From NCBI GenBank assembly GCA_031292665.1, contig JARLGR010000002.1, positions 1 to 41,642 of the forward strand: a stretch of 41,642 nucleotides of DNA, given 5' to 3'. The translations under genes and the position numbers were made by a program. Every line of letters begins with the position of its first letter. The stretch's first letter is position 1. Below, piece after piece: positions 15,080-23,350 of the stretch. Under the pieces are notes generated by a model. The model was not told where the DNA came from, searched no databases, and saw nothing but the letters and a program-made list of their open reading frames with translations. Source of the DNA: Mycobacterium sp. GTDB lineage: Bacteria; Actinomycetota; Actinomycetes; Mycobacteriales; Mycobacteriaceae.

Positions 15080-16699
15080 ATGAGCGGGTCCGGCAGGATT
15101 GGGCTGGTGTTCGGCCTCGTTCTCATCGTCGCGCTCGTTTCCACCGTCATCGTCGGGACCGTCATCGGCCGGCGCTACCGCGTCGGGCCGCCGGTCTTGC
15201 TCATCCTCCTCGGCGCGTCACTGGGTTTGATCCCGCAGTTCGGCCATGTCCACATCGACGGCGAGCTCGTGCTGCTGTTGTTCCTGCCAGCGATCCTGTA
15301 CTGGGAGGGCCTGAACACCAGCTTTCGCGAGATCCGCGCGAACCTCCGCATCATCATCTTGCTCAGCGTCGCCCTGGTGATCGCCACCGCGGTAGCGGTG
15401 TCGTGGACGGCACGAGCGTTGGGCATGGAATCGCACGCGGCAGCGGTCCTGGGCGCCGTGCTCTCCCCCACCGACGCCGCCGCCATCGCCGGCCTCGCGA
15501 AACGGTTGCCGCGCCGGGCGGTGACCGTGCTGCGCGCCGAGAGCCTCATCAACGACGGCACCGCCCTCGTCTTGTTCGCCGTCACCGTCCACGTCGCGAT
15601 CGGCGGGGCCGCGATCAGCCGGGCCGACCTGGTTGGCCGGTTTGTGGCCTCCTACCTCGGCGGAATCGCCGCCGGGCTGCTGGTCGGCGGGGCGGTGACA
15701 CTGCTGCGCAAACGAATCGATGCGCCCCAAGAGGAAGGAGCGTTGAGCCTGCTGACGCCGTTTGCCGCATTCCTGCTGGCCCAGACGTTCGACTGCAGCG
15801 GTGTGGTCGCCGTCCTGGTGGCGGCCCTGGTCCTCGCCTACGCCGGACCCCTGGTGATCCGCGCCCGTTCCCGCCTGCAGTCCTACGCCTTCTGGGACAT
15901 CGCGACGTTCCTGATCAACGGCTCGTTGTGGGTGTTCATCGGAGTCCAGATCCCGAATGCGCTGCACGGCATATCGGACGCCGACGGCGGATTGCGCCAT
16001 GCCGCGTTCATCGCCCTGGCCATCACCGGCGTCGTGATCGTGTCCCGGATCTTCTGGGGTGAAGGCGCCACCATGTTGCTGCGCCTCCTGGACCGCCGCG
16101 AGACGCAGCGCGCCCGTCGGGTTCCCTGGCGAATGCGGTTCGTCACCGCGTGGGCGGGATTCCGGGGCGCCGTCTCGCTCGCCGCGGCGCTGGCCGTCCC
16201 GGCAACCACGCTGAGCGGCGCGCCCTTCCCCGACCGTAGCCTGCTCATCTTCATCGTGGTCGTCGTCATTCTCGTGACCGTGCTGGTCCAAGGGACCACG
16301 CTGCCCGCCGTCGTTCGCTGGGCGCGGATGCCCGACGACGTCGCCTACGACGAGGAAGTGCGGTTGGCCCGTACCCGCGGTGTCCAAGCCGCCCTCAACG
16401 CATTGCCGGAGGTCGCCGACGAAATCGGTATCGGCGATGAGCTGCGGCGGCGTCTACAGAAGGAATACGAGGAGAAGGCGGCGCTGTTCCTGGCCACCGA
16501 AGACGGTTCCGCCGAAGATAAATTGCTCAGGGGCAAGGAGAAGGTCCGGCGGGTGCGCCTTGGCGTGCTGGAACGCAAACGCCGCGAAATCACCGAGCTG
16601 CGAAACCAAAACCTCATCGACGACATCGTGCTGCGCGAGTTGCAGAACGAGATGGACCTCGAGGAGGTTCAGCTCCTCGGCCCCGCCGACGGCGAGTAA
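15080..16699 (+). CDS. CPA1-family Na+/H+ antiporter
   Basis: This 539-residue integral membrane protein has about 11-12 hydrophobic helices in residues 5-425 and a charged cytoplasmic tail of about 110 residues. CPA1 landmarks are FLPAILYWEGLNTSF, the helix containing SPTDAAAIAGLAKR, and ESLINDGTALVLF, which carries the Asp needed for Na+/H+ exchange. WAGFRGAVSLAAALAVP is the conserved Arg-containing helix. It resembles M. tuberculosis Rv2287 (YjcE) in sequence and in position relative to lipM and sseB. The tail is a predicted coiled coil (RKEYEEKAALFLAT through RNQNLIDDIVLRELQNEMDL). Role: pH and Na+ homeostasis. Confidence 0.92.
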   Translation: MSGSGRIGLVFGLVLIVALVSTVIVGTVIGRRYRVGPPVLLILLGASLGLIPQFGHVHIDGELVLLLFLPAILYWEGLNTSFREIRANLRIIILLSVALVIATAVAVSWTARALGMESHAAAVLGAVLSPTDAAAIAGLAKRLPRRAVTVLRAESLINDGTALVLFAVTVHVAIGGAAISRADLVGRFVASYLGGIAAGLLVGGAVTLLRKRIDAPQEEGALSLLTPFAAFLLAQTFDCSGVVAVLVAALVLAYAGPLVIRARSRLQSYAFWDIATFLINGSLWVFIGVQIPNALHGISDADGGLRHAAFIALAITGVVIVSRIFWGEGATMLLRLLDRRETQRARRVPWRMRFVTAWAGFRGAVSLAAALAVPATTLSGAPFPDRSLLIFIVVVVILVTVLVQGTTLPAVVRWARMPDDVAYDEEVRLARTRGVQAALNALPEVADEIGIGDELRRRLQKEYEEKAALFLATEDGSAEDKLLRGKEKVRRVRLGVLERKRREITELRNQNLIDDIVLRELQNEMDLEEVQLLGPADGE

Positions 16700-16773
16700 G
16701 CATTCATCGAGTGTTCAAGCCCGTGTCGATCCGACATCGTTAGCTGCACACGCGCGCCGCGTGTCCTGACGGT

Positions 16774-16878
16774 ATGCGTGTCGTGCAGGTCGCCAACTTC
16801 CACGGCCCACGCTCCGGCGGCCTTCGCACGGCGGTGGACCGGCTCGGCGCGGAATACTGCGCCCACGGACACGCGGCA
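16774..16878 (+). pseudogene. Truncated remnant of a PimC-like GT4 glycosyltransferase
   Basis: An ATG at 16774 opens a frame whose first 34 or so residues (MRVVQVANFHGPRSGGLRTA, then VDRLGAEYCAHGHA) match the N-terminus of the GT4 mannosyltransferase PimC known from M. tuberculosis CDC1551. Similarity stops at about 16875, where the 3' end of the mpt63 gene begins on the other strand. The remaining 340 or so residues of the enzyme are absent from the window. The frame runs on to 16962 only as antisense of mpt63. It looks like a deletion or recombination scar and should have no activity. Confidence 0.7.
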
Positions 16879-16880
16879 AT

Positions 16881-17357
16881 TTACGGCCCCCAGATCAGGA
16901 GGTCCTCCATCCCGTTGTTCATTGTGATGGTGGTCGGCGCTGGACCCGTGACGTCAAAATGAATTTTGCCGGTCGATTGCGCACCTTCGGGGATCGTGGC
17001 TCCGCTGATGTTGGTGGGGCTATCGACGTACCACAGAACCCGGTAGGCGGCTTGGTTGGGAGCTACGGCGTTGAACTGCGAAATGCCGGGGGTGACGCCG
17101 CCCCGGACCGCCCTGACGGTGGCGGTGGCTTCCCAGAGCTTGCCGGCCGGGGTGTAACCCGGCGTTGCGTCCGTGCTGGGTTTGAGGTCGGCTACCGTCC
17201 AGGCGAGGGCGACCTGGCCGACGCTGTCGGTCATCGTCAGCTCGCTGCCGAGTTGGCCGACGATGGGATAAGCCGCTGAGGCAACTGGCGCACCGGTGAC
17301 ACCGATCGTTGCCATTACGACGGCCGCTACCGTCATGATCATTGTGGTGATTTTCAT
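16881..17357 (-). CDS. mpt63: Secreted immunogenic protein MPT63
   Basis: This is a close homologue of M. tuberculosis MPT63 (Rv1926c), an abundant small secreted immunoglobulin-like beta-sandwich protein of unknown function. It is 158 residues long. The signal peptide ends at about residue 28 (APVASA | AYPIVGQLGSELTMTDSVGQ). Conserved parts include KLWEATATVRAVRGGVTPGI, SQFNA, YRVLW, SGATIPEGAQSTGKI and the terminal NNGMEDLLIWGP. The start is ATG 17357, with AGGGAGAA upstream; a longer frame to 17387 lacks its own ribosome-binding site. The gene ends at the junction with the glycosyltransferase remnant. A hairpin lies 24 bp upstream. Confidence 0.95.
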   Translation of the reverse strand: MKITTMIMTVAAVVMATIGVTGAPVASAAYPIVGQLGSELTMTDSVGQVALAWTVADLKPSTDATPGYTPAGKLWEATATVRAVRGGVTPGISQFNAVAPNQAAYRVLWYVDSPTNISGATIPEGAQSTGKIHFDVTGPAPTTITMNNGMEDLLIWGP

Positions 17358-17380
17358 TGGGGTTCTCCCTTCCCGTTTGG

Positions 17381-17400
17381 GCGGCAAACCTCGTTGCCGC
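17381..17400 (-). promoter_or_regulatory. Hairpin in the mpt63 upstream region
   Basis: GCGGCAA (17381-17387) and TTGCCGC (17394-17400) form a perfect 7-bp stem with a 6-base loop, 24 bp upstream of the mpt63 start codon. It could be an mRNA-stabilising 5' structure or a protein-binding dyad. Confidence 0.4.
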
Positions 17401-17568
17401 CGATCGAGAGCGTTAATTGTGTCGGCCGCAGCTTCTTTCCGCTAGGGCCATTCGGCCCCAACATCCCCAACGGACATTGCTCAGGGTAAGCCCCTTCCCG
17501 CTGGCGGATCGGAAAGGCCTGGGGCACAGAACCGTACGTTTGGCTGGTGTCCCGTCCGCGCAGTGCCA

Positions 17569-18273
17569 TCAGTAGTTTCGGGGCAGCGCTGCCACCATCG
17601 CCTCGACCTGCGCGCGCGACAGTGTGGTGATGTTGCCGTCGGGTAGCCCCAGGATGCGGTCGATGGCGATCCCATGAAGCCTGAATCTTGTTGCCAGAGA
17701 GTTGATTGCCCGCTCCCGGGTGGACTCGTCGGGCGCCTGTAACACCTCGACGATGTTGGAGTTCGTCCGTGCGGCAAGGCCATAGATCATGTCGGCGACA
17801 CCTTCGGGATCGAACGTGTCGAAGACGCCGGCCGCGACCCCATCCACTATCAGCCGCGTCAGCAGCGGCCGAAACAGCGCTTCCTCGACGGCGAGAATGC
17901 GCGCATATAGATACCCGTTGTCTGGACGCAACAACGACGCCATCGCCGCCAGCTGCTCGGGTGCGCCCATCTTCATGTTGACGTCGAAGCCGGCCTGTAA
18001 CGCCGCGTTGAGGAGGGCCAGCGCATCGCCACCACACGCGGCGACGGCCTCGTCGACACCGACGAAAGCTTCGCGCGCGCTGCGCTCGGCCAGGGCGGCT
18101 ATGAGCGCGTCTTTCGACGGGAACCAGTGGTAGAAGGCACCTTTGGAGACCCCGGCGTCGGCGATCAGATCATTGAGGCTCACGTTGTCATAACCGCGGC
18201 GCAGAAACAATGCCACCGCCCGGTCGAGCAACTCCGCTCTACGGGTGTCGGGATGCTTAACTACCCGCGGCAC
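17569..18273 (-). CDS. TetR/AcrR-family regulator
   Basis: This 234-residue TetR protein has its helix-turn-helix at about residues 28-50 (SLNDLIADAGVSKGAFYHWF), followed by SKDALIAALAERS. The C-terminal ligand domain is unassigned. ATG 18273 lies inside the upstream membrane-protein gene (17-bp overlap), so the two form one transcript. A perfect 23-bp palindrome upstream of that pair is the probable autoregulatory operator. It likely senses a compound handled by the partner membrane protein or its neighbours. Confidence 0.92.
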   Translation of the reverse strand: MPRVVKHPDTRRAELLDRAVALFLRRGYDNVSLNDLIADAGVSKGAFYHWFPSKDALIAALAERSAREAFVGVDEAVAACGGDALALLNAALQAGFDVNMKMGAPEQLAAMASLLRPDNGYLYARILAVEEALFRPLLTRLIVDGVAAGVFDTFDPEGVADMIYGLAARTNSNIVEVLQAPDESTRERAINSLATRFRLHGIAIDRILGLPDGNITTLSRAQVEAMVAALPRNY

Positions 18274-18712
18274 GCGGGCGATCCTGCGTGACGCCGGGTT
18301 CCGGCTTCCAGCCGACGTAGGTCAGGTACAGCCCGGCCGAGGCGAGGCAGGCGAAAACCACCCATATCGCCGCGGAGGCACCCGAGCTGTAGACAGCATT
18401 GCCGGCGGCGTCGTAGGCCTGGGGAACGGTTAGCAGCAGCAGCCCGCGTATCGCGAGGAACCAGCCCACGGCCGAGACGATGATCGCCGGGGGCTTACGC
18501 CAGTACTGGTGGAACGCGATGATGACCAGGCCACCCATCAAGAGGATGGCGCCGTACAGCCACGGCCACATGGGGTTGGCCTTGAACTCGGTGAACAGCG
18601 TCTGCATGTACGAGCCGCGCACCGCAACCGTGGTCGGCACGATCGTGAAGAACGGGCCCAAGACCCGCGCGAACATGCGGGTGCGGATCTGGGATTGCTC
18701 GGGTGTGGTCAT
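18257..18712 (-). CDS. Four-helix membrane protein cotranscribed with tetR
   Basis: This 151-residue integral membrane protein has four hydrophobic segments at about residues 14-34, 52-72, 76-98 and 112-132. It has no domain I recognise with confidence. Landmarks are FKANPMWPWLYGAILLMGGL and VSAVGWFLAIRGLLLL. ATG 18712 is preceded by a strong GGAGGT at 18719-18724 read on the minus strand. It leads the operon with the TetR at 17569. A repressor-controlled small membrane protein could be involved in export or stress, but this is not shown by the sequence. Confidence 0.82.
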   Translation of the reverse strand: MTTPEQSQIRTRMFARVLGPFFTIVPTTVAVRGSYMQTLFTEFKANPMWPWLYGAILLMGGLVIIAFHQYWRKPPAIIVSAVGWFLAIRGLLLLTVPQAYDAAGNAVYSSGASAAIWVVFACLASAGLYLTYVGWKPEPGVTQDRPRAAGS

Positions 18713-18743
18713 CGGTCTACCTCCGTGGGTCATCCACGAAGCG

Positions 18744-18781
18744 TAAACCGACCACTGGTCGGTTTAGCAGACCGCCGGTCT
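18744..18781. promoter_or_regulatory. 23-bp perfect palindrome plus second dyad, probable TetR operator
   Basis: TAAACCGACCA and TGGTCGGTTTA flank one central base (18744-18766), an 11-1-11 perfect palindrome. A second 6-1-6 dyad, AGACCGCCGGTCT, follows at 18769-18781 and shares the ACCG/CGGT core. Both lie 32-69 bp upstream of the membrane protein-tetR operon. Confidence 0.75.
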
Positions 18782-18812
18782 AAATCGGCTTACGCAATCG
18801 ACTGACCTGCCG

Positions 18813-19154
18813 TTACCCGTTAGCGCCCGGCTTGTTGGCCGGATGCTTGTCCGGGCAGTAATCCGCGGTGGCCGCGCCGATGAACGTCTCGGCCTGCGCC
18901 TGGGTCAGCTTCTCAGATCCCGTCAGCTGGTCCACCTCGTCCTTCTGGCTGTAGCCAGCTTCGAGGTCTTGGCACATCGTGCGCGCCATGTTCACGGCCT
19001 GGGACGCACTACCAACGTGGATACCGTGCGACTCCAGGTACTGGACGAAGTCGGTGTCCGTGGTGTCGGCGCGGGCGGCGCCCGAGGGCACCAGCATGGC
19101 GGACAGCAGCACGCCGAACGCCCACGCAGCAATTTTCTTGTTCATTTCGCTCAT
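18813..19154 (-). CDS. Secreted DUF732-family protein
   Basis: This exported protein of 113 residues has a signal peptide of about 28 residues (MNKKIAAWAFGVLLSAMLVP, cleaved near ARA-DTTDTDFV). The mature part is the small helical DUF732 domain widespread in mycobacteria, with TDFVQYLESHGIHVGSASQAV, a conserved Cys in ARTMCQDLEAGYS and a second in TADYCPDK, likely disulfide-bonded. Function is unknown. I chose ATG 19154; ATG 19145 is also possible. It stands alone, with a 212-bp gap before sseB. Confidence 0.85.
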   Translation of the reverse strand: MSEMNKKIAAWAFGVLLSAMLVPSGAARADTTDTDFVQYLESHGIHVGSASQAVNMARTMCQDLEAGYSQKDEVDQLTGSEKLTQAQAETFIGAATADYCPDKHPANKPGANG

Positions 19155-19366
19155 CACTTTCGAAGCTTCAAGCTCGGATCAGCACGAGGTCGCAGGCATC
19201 ACGCCAGTTGTATTCAATACTTCCGTGAAAACGGGCCAATGGTCAATAGACCGCCCGCGGGATGGGGCCGAAACTTTAAAGATCAACCCGCCGTTAACTT
19301 TTAATTCCGGTGAAGTTTAATTCCAAACGGGGCAGTTCAGTGACCGCAACCAGCGAGGAGACGCAG

Positions 19367-20221
19367 GTGGAAGCTCGCGACCGGGTGCTGATCACGGCCA
19401 CCGAGCTGGCCGCCCTTGTCGACTCGGGCGGTCCGGTGACCATCCTCGACGTGCGCTGGCGCCTCGACGAGCCGGACGGCCGCGCGGCCTACCTGGAAGG
19501 CCACCTGCCGGGCGCGATGTATGTGTCCCTCGAAGACGAACTCAGCGATCACACCGTCGCCGGCCGGGGCCGTCACCCGCTGCCCTCGGGACGCAACCTC
19601 CAGGCGGCAGCCCGCAGGTGGGGCATTCAGCAGGATGCGTCGGTGGTGGTGTACGACGACTGGTGTCGGGCAGGTTCCGCGCGCGGGTGGTGGGTGCTGA
19701 GCGCCGCCGGGCTTGAGACGGTACGCATCCTGGACGGCGGCTTGTCCGCGTGGCGGGCGGCCGGTCACGACCTCGAGACCGGCCCGGTCAATCCGCGGCC
19801 CGGCAACGTGACTGTGGCACATGCCGATCTGTACGCCGGACATCGACCGACGTTGACAGCCAAGCAATCCGGCGGGGGCAATCTGACGCTGATCGATGCG
19901 CGCGCGCCGGAACGCTTCCGCGGCGACGTTGAACCCCTCGACCCGGTTGCCGGTCACATCCCTGGCGCCAAGAACGTTCCCAGCGGCGCGGTGCTGGCGG
20001 ACGACGGCACGTTCATCGGCGATCATGCGCTCGCCCAACTCTTGGCCGACCACGGCATCGACGGTGCCGCCGATTTGGGCGTCTACTGCGGCTCGGGCGT
20101 CACCGCGGCCGTCACGATCGCGGCGATCGCGGCGACGGGCCGAGACGCGGCGCTGTACCCGGGGTCTTGGTCGGAGTGGTGTTCGGACCCGAACCGCCCC
20201 GTCGGCCAGGGACCGGAATAG
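19367..20221 (+). CDS. sseB: Thiosulfate/3-mercaptopyruvate sulfurtransferase SseB
   Basis: SseB is a two-domain rhodanese, 284 residues, closely matching M. tuberculosis Rv2291. It transfers sulfane sulfur from thiosulfate or mercaptopyruvate to a thiol acceptor or cyanide. The first, inactive domain covers about residues 8-130 (ILDVRWRLDEPDGRAAYLEG, HLPGAMYVSLEDEL). The second carries the active-site loop with Cys241 (YCGSGVTAA) and the terminal GSWSEW. GTG 19367 follows GAGGAG at 19355-19360 and matches the M. tuberculosis start; the frame is open upstream to 19310. It ends 2 bp from the convergent phosphorylase-like gene. Confidence 0.93.
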   Translation: MEARDRVLITATELAALVDSGGPVTILDVRWRLDEPDGRAAYLEGHLPGAMYVSLEDELSDHTVAGRGRHPLPSGRNLQAAARRWGIQQDASVVVYDDWCRAGSARGWWVLSAAGLETVRILDGGLSAWRAAGHDLETGPVNPRPGNVTVAHADLYAGHRPTLTAKQSGGGNLTLIDARAPERFRGDVEPLDPVAGHIPGAKNVPSGAVLADDGTFIGDHALAQLLADHGIDGAADLGVYCGSGVTAAVTIAAIAATGRDAALYPGSWSEWCSDPNRPVGQGPE

Positions 20222-20223
20222 TC

Positions 20224-21171
20224 TCACGCGCCAGCCCAGTTCTGCAAGAAAGCCGCGGTTACCCGGGCGGCATTGCCCGCCGCGAACTGCTTGTAGAAGA
20301 AGAATTGGAACGGGAAGCCGGGCAGCCGCAACGGGTCACCGGCCCCGTCCGAGACGCCACGGACGCCCAGAAACGGCACCCCATGCGCGTCGGCGACCGC
20401 CTGCACCGCCGCCGTCTCCTGGTCCGTGGCGTCAAAGGCCGGGTTGGACGTCAACGAGATGTTCACGTTGCTGATCAGCGCGTTCCTAAGCCACGGGCCC
20501 GCGGCCTGAAAGAAGTTGCCGGTGTGGCGAAGTGAACGATCTGGCGCACTGCGGGGTTGACAGCCGAAAACCGCGCCGCCGTTGGGGATGCACGGGAATG
20601 CCTGCCCGTTGTTGTTGTCCGAACTGGATCCGTCGCCGCCGACCAACACGTGCGGCGTGCGATTCAGATCGGCGAGCTTGACATTGCCGAGGTAATTGAC
20701 GCCATCCAGGGCAACGGTGAGCGTCTGGGCCGCGGCCAACATTCCCGGATCGACGGAGTGAAACGTGGCGCCGTTGTCGAGCGTCCATCGGGCCGGTACC
20801 ACCACGTCCCCGATGCTCGGGCGCCCGCCACCGCCGGCAACACCCGAAAAAACCACTGCGCCAATGGAAACAGACGACTCGCCCGTGAAGTGCGCGAACG
20901 CGGTCTGCGCGGTGTCGGTCGCATTGACCAGGCCGATGCCGGTCATCGCCACGATCACCTTCTTGCCACCGATCGAGCCGAGGTAAAAGTGGCGCCGGTT
21001 AGCGACTACCACCGAAGATCGGTCCAGCACGGTGTGGGACAGAATCGCGTCGGCTTCGGCCGGAAAGGCCGACAGGACCAGCGTGCGTGGTTCGCAGGCA
21101 CCCATCGTCACGTTTGGCACGTCCTCGTGCATTGTCGAAGTGGCTAATGCGTAGCGTTGATTTTCGCGCAC
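20224..21171 (-). CDS. Phosphorylase-superfamily (nucleosidase-like) protein
   Basis: This protein of up to 315 residues has the PNP/UDP-phosphorylase fold, like 5'-methylthioadenosine nucleosidases. Landmarks are [51 protein letters not shown], the substrate-site Met-Glu region replaced by [20 protein letters not shown], and [12 protein letters not shown]. It contains a large Asn/Gly/Ser-rich insert ([15 protein letters not shown]). It resembles M. tuberculosis Rv2293c, which I recall as having a signal peptide. Here no signal sequence is visible from GTG 21171, and starts at 21132 or 21105 are possible. Catalytic competence is uncertain. Confidence 0.75.
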   Translation of the reverse strand: MRENQRYALATSTMHEDVPNVTMGACEPRTLVLSAFPAEADAILSHTVLDRSSVVVANRRHFYLGSIGGKKVIVAMTGIGLVNATDTAQTAFAHFTGESSVSIGAVVFSGVAGGGGRPSIGDVVVPARWTLDNGATFHSVDPGMLAAAQTLTVALDGVNYLGNVKLADLNRTPHVLVGGDGSSSDNNNGQAFPCIPNGGAVFGCQPRSAPDRSLRHTGNFFQAAGPWLRNALISNVNISLTSNPAFDATDQETAAVQAVADAHGVPFLGVRGVSDGAGDPLRLPGFPFQFFFYKQFAAGNAARVTAAFLQNWAGA

Positions 21172-21296
21172 CCGGACCGCTGGGATATTCGTAATCGTTC
21201 TTTTTGCTGAGCGATTTCTCGGCGTTATTCAACCGGAGCCGGTTGCCATTGGTTAATCTCAGCGGCGTTGCAGCCAGGCGCAAAGGAGTCCGGCCC

Positions 21297-22094
21297 GTGC
21301 TCGAAGTGATCGACAAGGGGCCCCGCGGTGAGCCTGACAAAGCGCCGCTGCTCTTTGTCCATGGCGCCTGGCACGGCGCGTGGTGCTGGGACGAGCATTT
21401 CCTGGACTTCTTCGCGGCGCGGGGGTATCGGTCGCTGGCCGTGAGCCTTCGTGGCCATGGGAACAGTCCCGCACCGAGACCCATGCAATTTTGTTCGATG
21501 GTTGACCTCGTGGACGACGTCGCCTCGGTCGCCGCCAGCCTGCCGCGTCGACCCGTCGTGATCGGCCACTCGATGGGCGGCTTCGTGGTGCAGAAGTACC
21601 TGGAATCCCACGAGGCCCCCGGTGCCGTGCTGCTCGCTTCCGTACCTCCGAGCGGGGCCGCACGATTCTTGCTGCGCAGGTTCACGATGCACCCTCTGCT
21701 GACCGCTGCAAACCTGGCAATGACCAAGTCGCTGCGCAGTATCGGCGCAACACCCGGATTGACCCGCGAAGCGTTCTTTTCGCGGTGGGCCGCCGACGCC
21801 GACGTCGCGCGCTGCACCGCCCAGCTCAACGAAGAGTACTTAGGAAAACATGTGCTTGACATGTTGGTGCTCAACCTGCCACGACCTCACCTCGTCAGCA
21901 CGCCGCTCTTGGTGCTCGGCGCCGAATATGACGCGTGTTTCACCCAGCACGAAGTCCATGCGACGGCGGCCGCTTATCACACGGAAGCGGAAATTTTTCC
22001 CGACATGGGCCACGACATGATGCTTGAGCCCGAGTGGTCGGCCGTGGCCGAACGAATCCACGCCTGGCTGGAATCCGGCTGCGCCCAGGCTTAA
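21297..22094 (+). CDS. Alpha/beta-fold hydrolase
   Basis: This 265-residue serine hydrolase has HGAWHGAWCW around the oxyanion hole, the nucleophile elbow GHSMGG, a candidate Asp in GAEYDACF and His in DMGHDMML. That order fits the MenH/EstA-like group of small esterases or lactonases. GTG 21297 follows AAAGGAG at 21282-21288; the frame is open back to 21204, but that stretch has no fold sequence. It ends with a 4-bp convergent overlap with the P450 gene. Substrate unknown. Confidence 0.85.
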   Translation: MLEVIDKGPRGEPDKAPLLFVHGAWHGAWCWDEHFLDFFAARGYRSLAVSLRGHGNSPAPRPMQFCSMVDLVDDVASVAASLPRRPVVIGHSMGGFVVQKYLESHEAPGAVLLASVPPSGAARFLLRRFTMHPLLTAANLAMTKSLRSIGATPGLTREAFFSRWAADADVARCTAQLNEEYLGKHVLDMLVLNLPRPHLVSTPLLVLGAEYDACFTQHEVHATAAAYHTEAEIFPDMGHDMMLEPEWSAVAERIHAWLESGCAQA

Positions 22095-23350
22095 CCCGTG
22101 CTGCACGGCAGCCGTTTGATGCCGTGGAAGAACGAGGAGCGCAGCCGGTCGGGCGGCCCGGTGACCGTTAGGCCCGGTACGTTCGCGGATAGCTCTTCGA
22201 GCATCACGCGCAGTTCGAGGCGCGCCAGCTGCGCCCCAAGGCAGAAGTGCACTCCCCCGCCCCCGAAGGCCGCGTGACCGGCGTCGGGGCGCGTGACGTC
22301 GAACTCATCGGCTCGATCGAACACCTCTTCGTCCCGGTTGGCGGACAGGTAGTGCATGACCACCCAGTCGCCGGCGGGGATCTTTCGGCCGCGGATCTCG
22401 ACGGGGCGGGTGACCGTGCGGCGGAAGTGCGTCACCGGGGTCGCCCAGCGCAGCAGTTCCTCCACCGCGGGTTTGACAGCGTCGCGGTCGCGGGCCAGCA
22501 AGGCCCGCTGCCCGGGGTGTTCGGACAGCGCCAGGATGCCGTGGCTGAGCGTATTGCGGGTCGTCTCGTTGCCGGCGATCGCCAACAGCAAGAAGAACTC
22601 GTTGAGCTGGTCGCGGTTGAGCTTCTCGCCGTCAACCTCGGCGGCCAGCAACGCCGACAGGATGTCGTCGGTGAGGCCGTGCTTGCGCCGGCGCTCCACC
22701 AGTTCGTTGCAATAGGCGAACATCTCGGCCGCGGCCTGACCGAGGGCCTTTGGCGTGGGCGCGTAGTCGGGGTCTTCGATGCCGAGGCTCCCGATGGCGT
22801 TGCTCCATCGGAACACGTCCATGCGGTCCTCGGCCGGCACCCCGAGCACGTCGGCGATCACCTGCAGCGACATCTCGGCGGAAATGTCTGTGACAGCTTC
22901 GAATTCGCCCTTGGCCGTTATCGTGGCGACGATGTCGCGGGCCACTTTGCGCATCCGCGGCTCGAGGCGCTGCACGTTGCGGACCGTGAAGCCCTGGTTG
23001 ATCAGCTTGCGATAGTGCACGTGACGCGGCGGATCGATGCCGGGCAGCATCGCCGAATTGGGCCCCGCCTCGGCCTCGACCAGGGTGTTGCCCTTGCTGC
23101 TGGTGAAGGTGTCGGTGTCGCGACTCACCATGCGGACGTCGGCGTGCTTGGTCAACAGCCAGGCTCTGGGGAGTCCGGGCAGTTGCACCGGGTGCACGGG
23201 CGAAGTGGCCCGCAGCCGTGCCAACGCGTCGAACGGGGCGCCGGTGACGAAGGTGTCGGGGTTCAGCACGGCGGCGGCGTCGCGGTCGGCCGCAGTGTCC
23301 TGGTTTTCGACGACCAGGGAGCCCAGCAGATTTGGCTTCGGAATGTTCAT
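22091..23350 (-). CDS. Cytochrome P450
   Basis: This 419-residue P450 has the I-helix motif AGNETTRN near residue 257, the EELLR K-helix ExxR, and the heme loop FGGGGVHFCLG with the ligand Cys370. GIDPPRHVHYRKLINQGFT is typical of actinobacterial P450s acting on lipids. It resembles the mycobacterial CYP124/125/126/142 type, but I cannot assign a family number. ATG 23350 overlaps the tetR stop by 4 bp, so it is the second gene of a TetR-P450 operon. Redox partners are not encoded next to it. A hydroxylation of a lipid or terpenoid is likely. Confidence 0.93.
   Translation of the reverse strand: MNIPKPNLLGSLVVENQDTAADRDAAAVLNPDTFVTGAPFDALARLRATSPVHPVQLPGLPRAWLLTKHADVRMVSRDTDTFTSSKGNTLVEAEAGPNSAMLPGIDPPRHVHYRKLINQGFTVRNVQRLEPRMRKVARDIVATITAKGEFEAVTDISAEMSLQVIADVLGVPAEDRMDVFRWSNAIGSLGIEDPDYAPTPKALGQAAAEMFAYCNELVERRRKHGLTDDILSALLAAEVDGEKLNRDQLNEFFLLLAIAGNETTRNTLSHGILALSEHPGQRALLARDRDAVKPAVEELLRWATPVTHFRRTVTRPVEIRGRKIPAGDWVVMHYLSANRDEEVFDRADEFDVTRPDAGHAAFGGGGVHFCLGAQLARLELRVMLEELSANVPGLTVTGPPDRLRSSFFHGIKRLPCSTG

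Noticed and set aside
16879..16962. Continuation of the glycosyltransferase frame as a 62-codon gene
   Set aside because: After 16878 the frame is the complement of the mpt63 3' end and shows no similarity to the enzyme.
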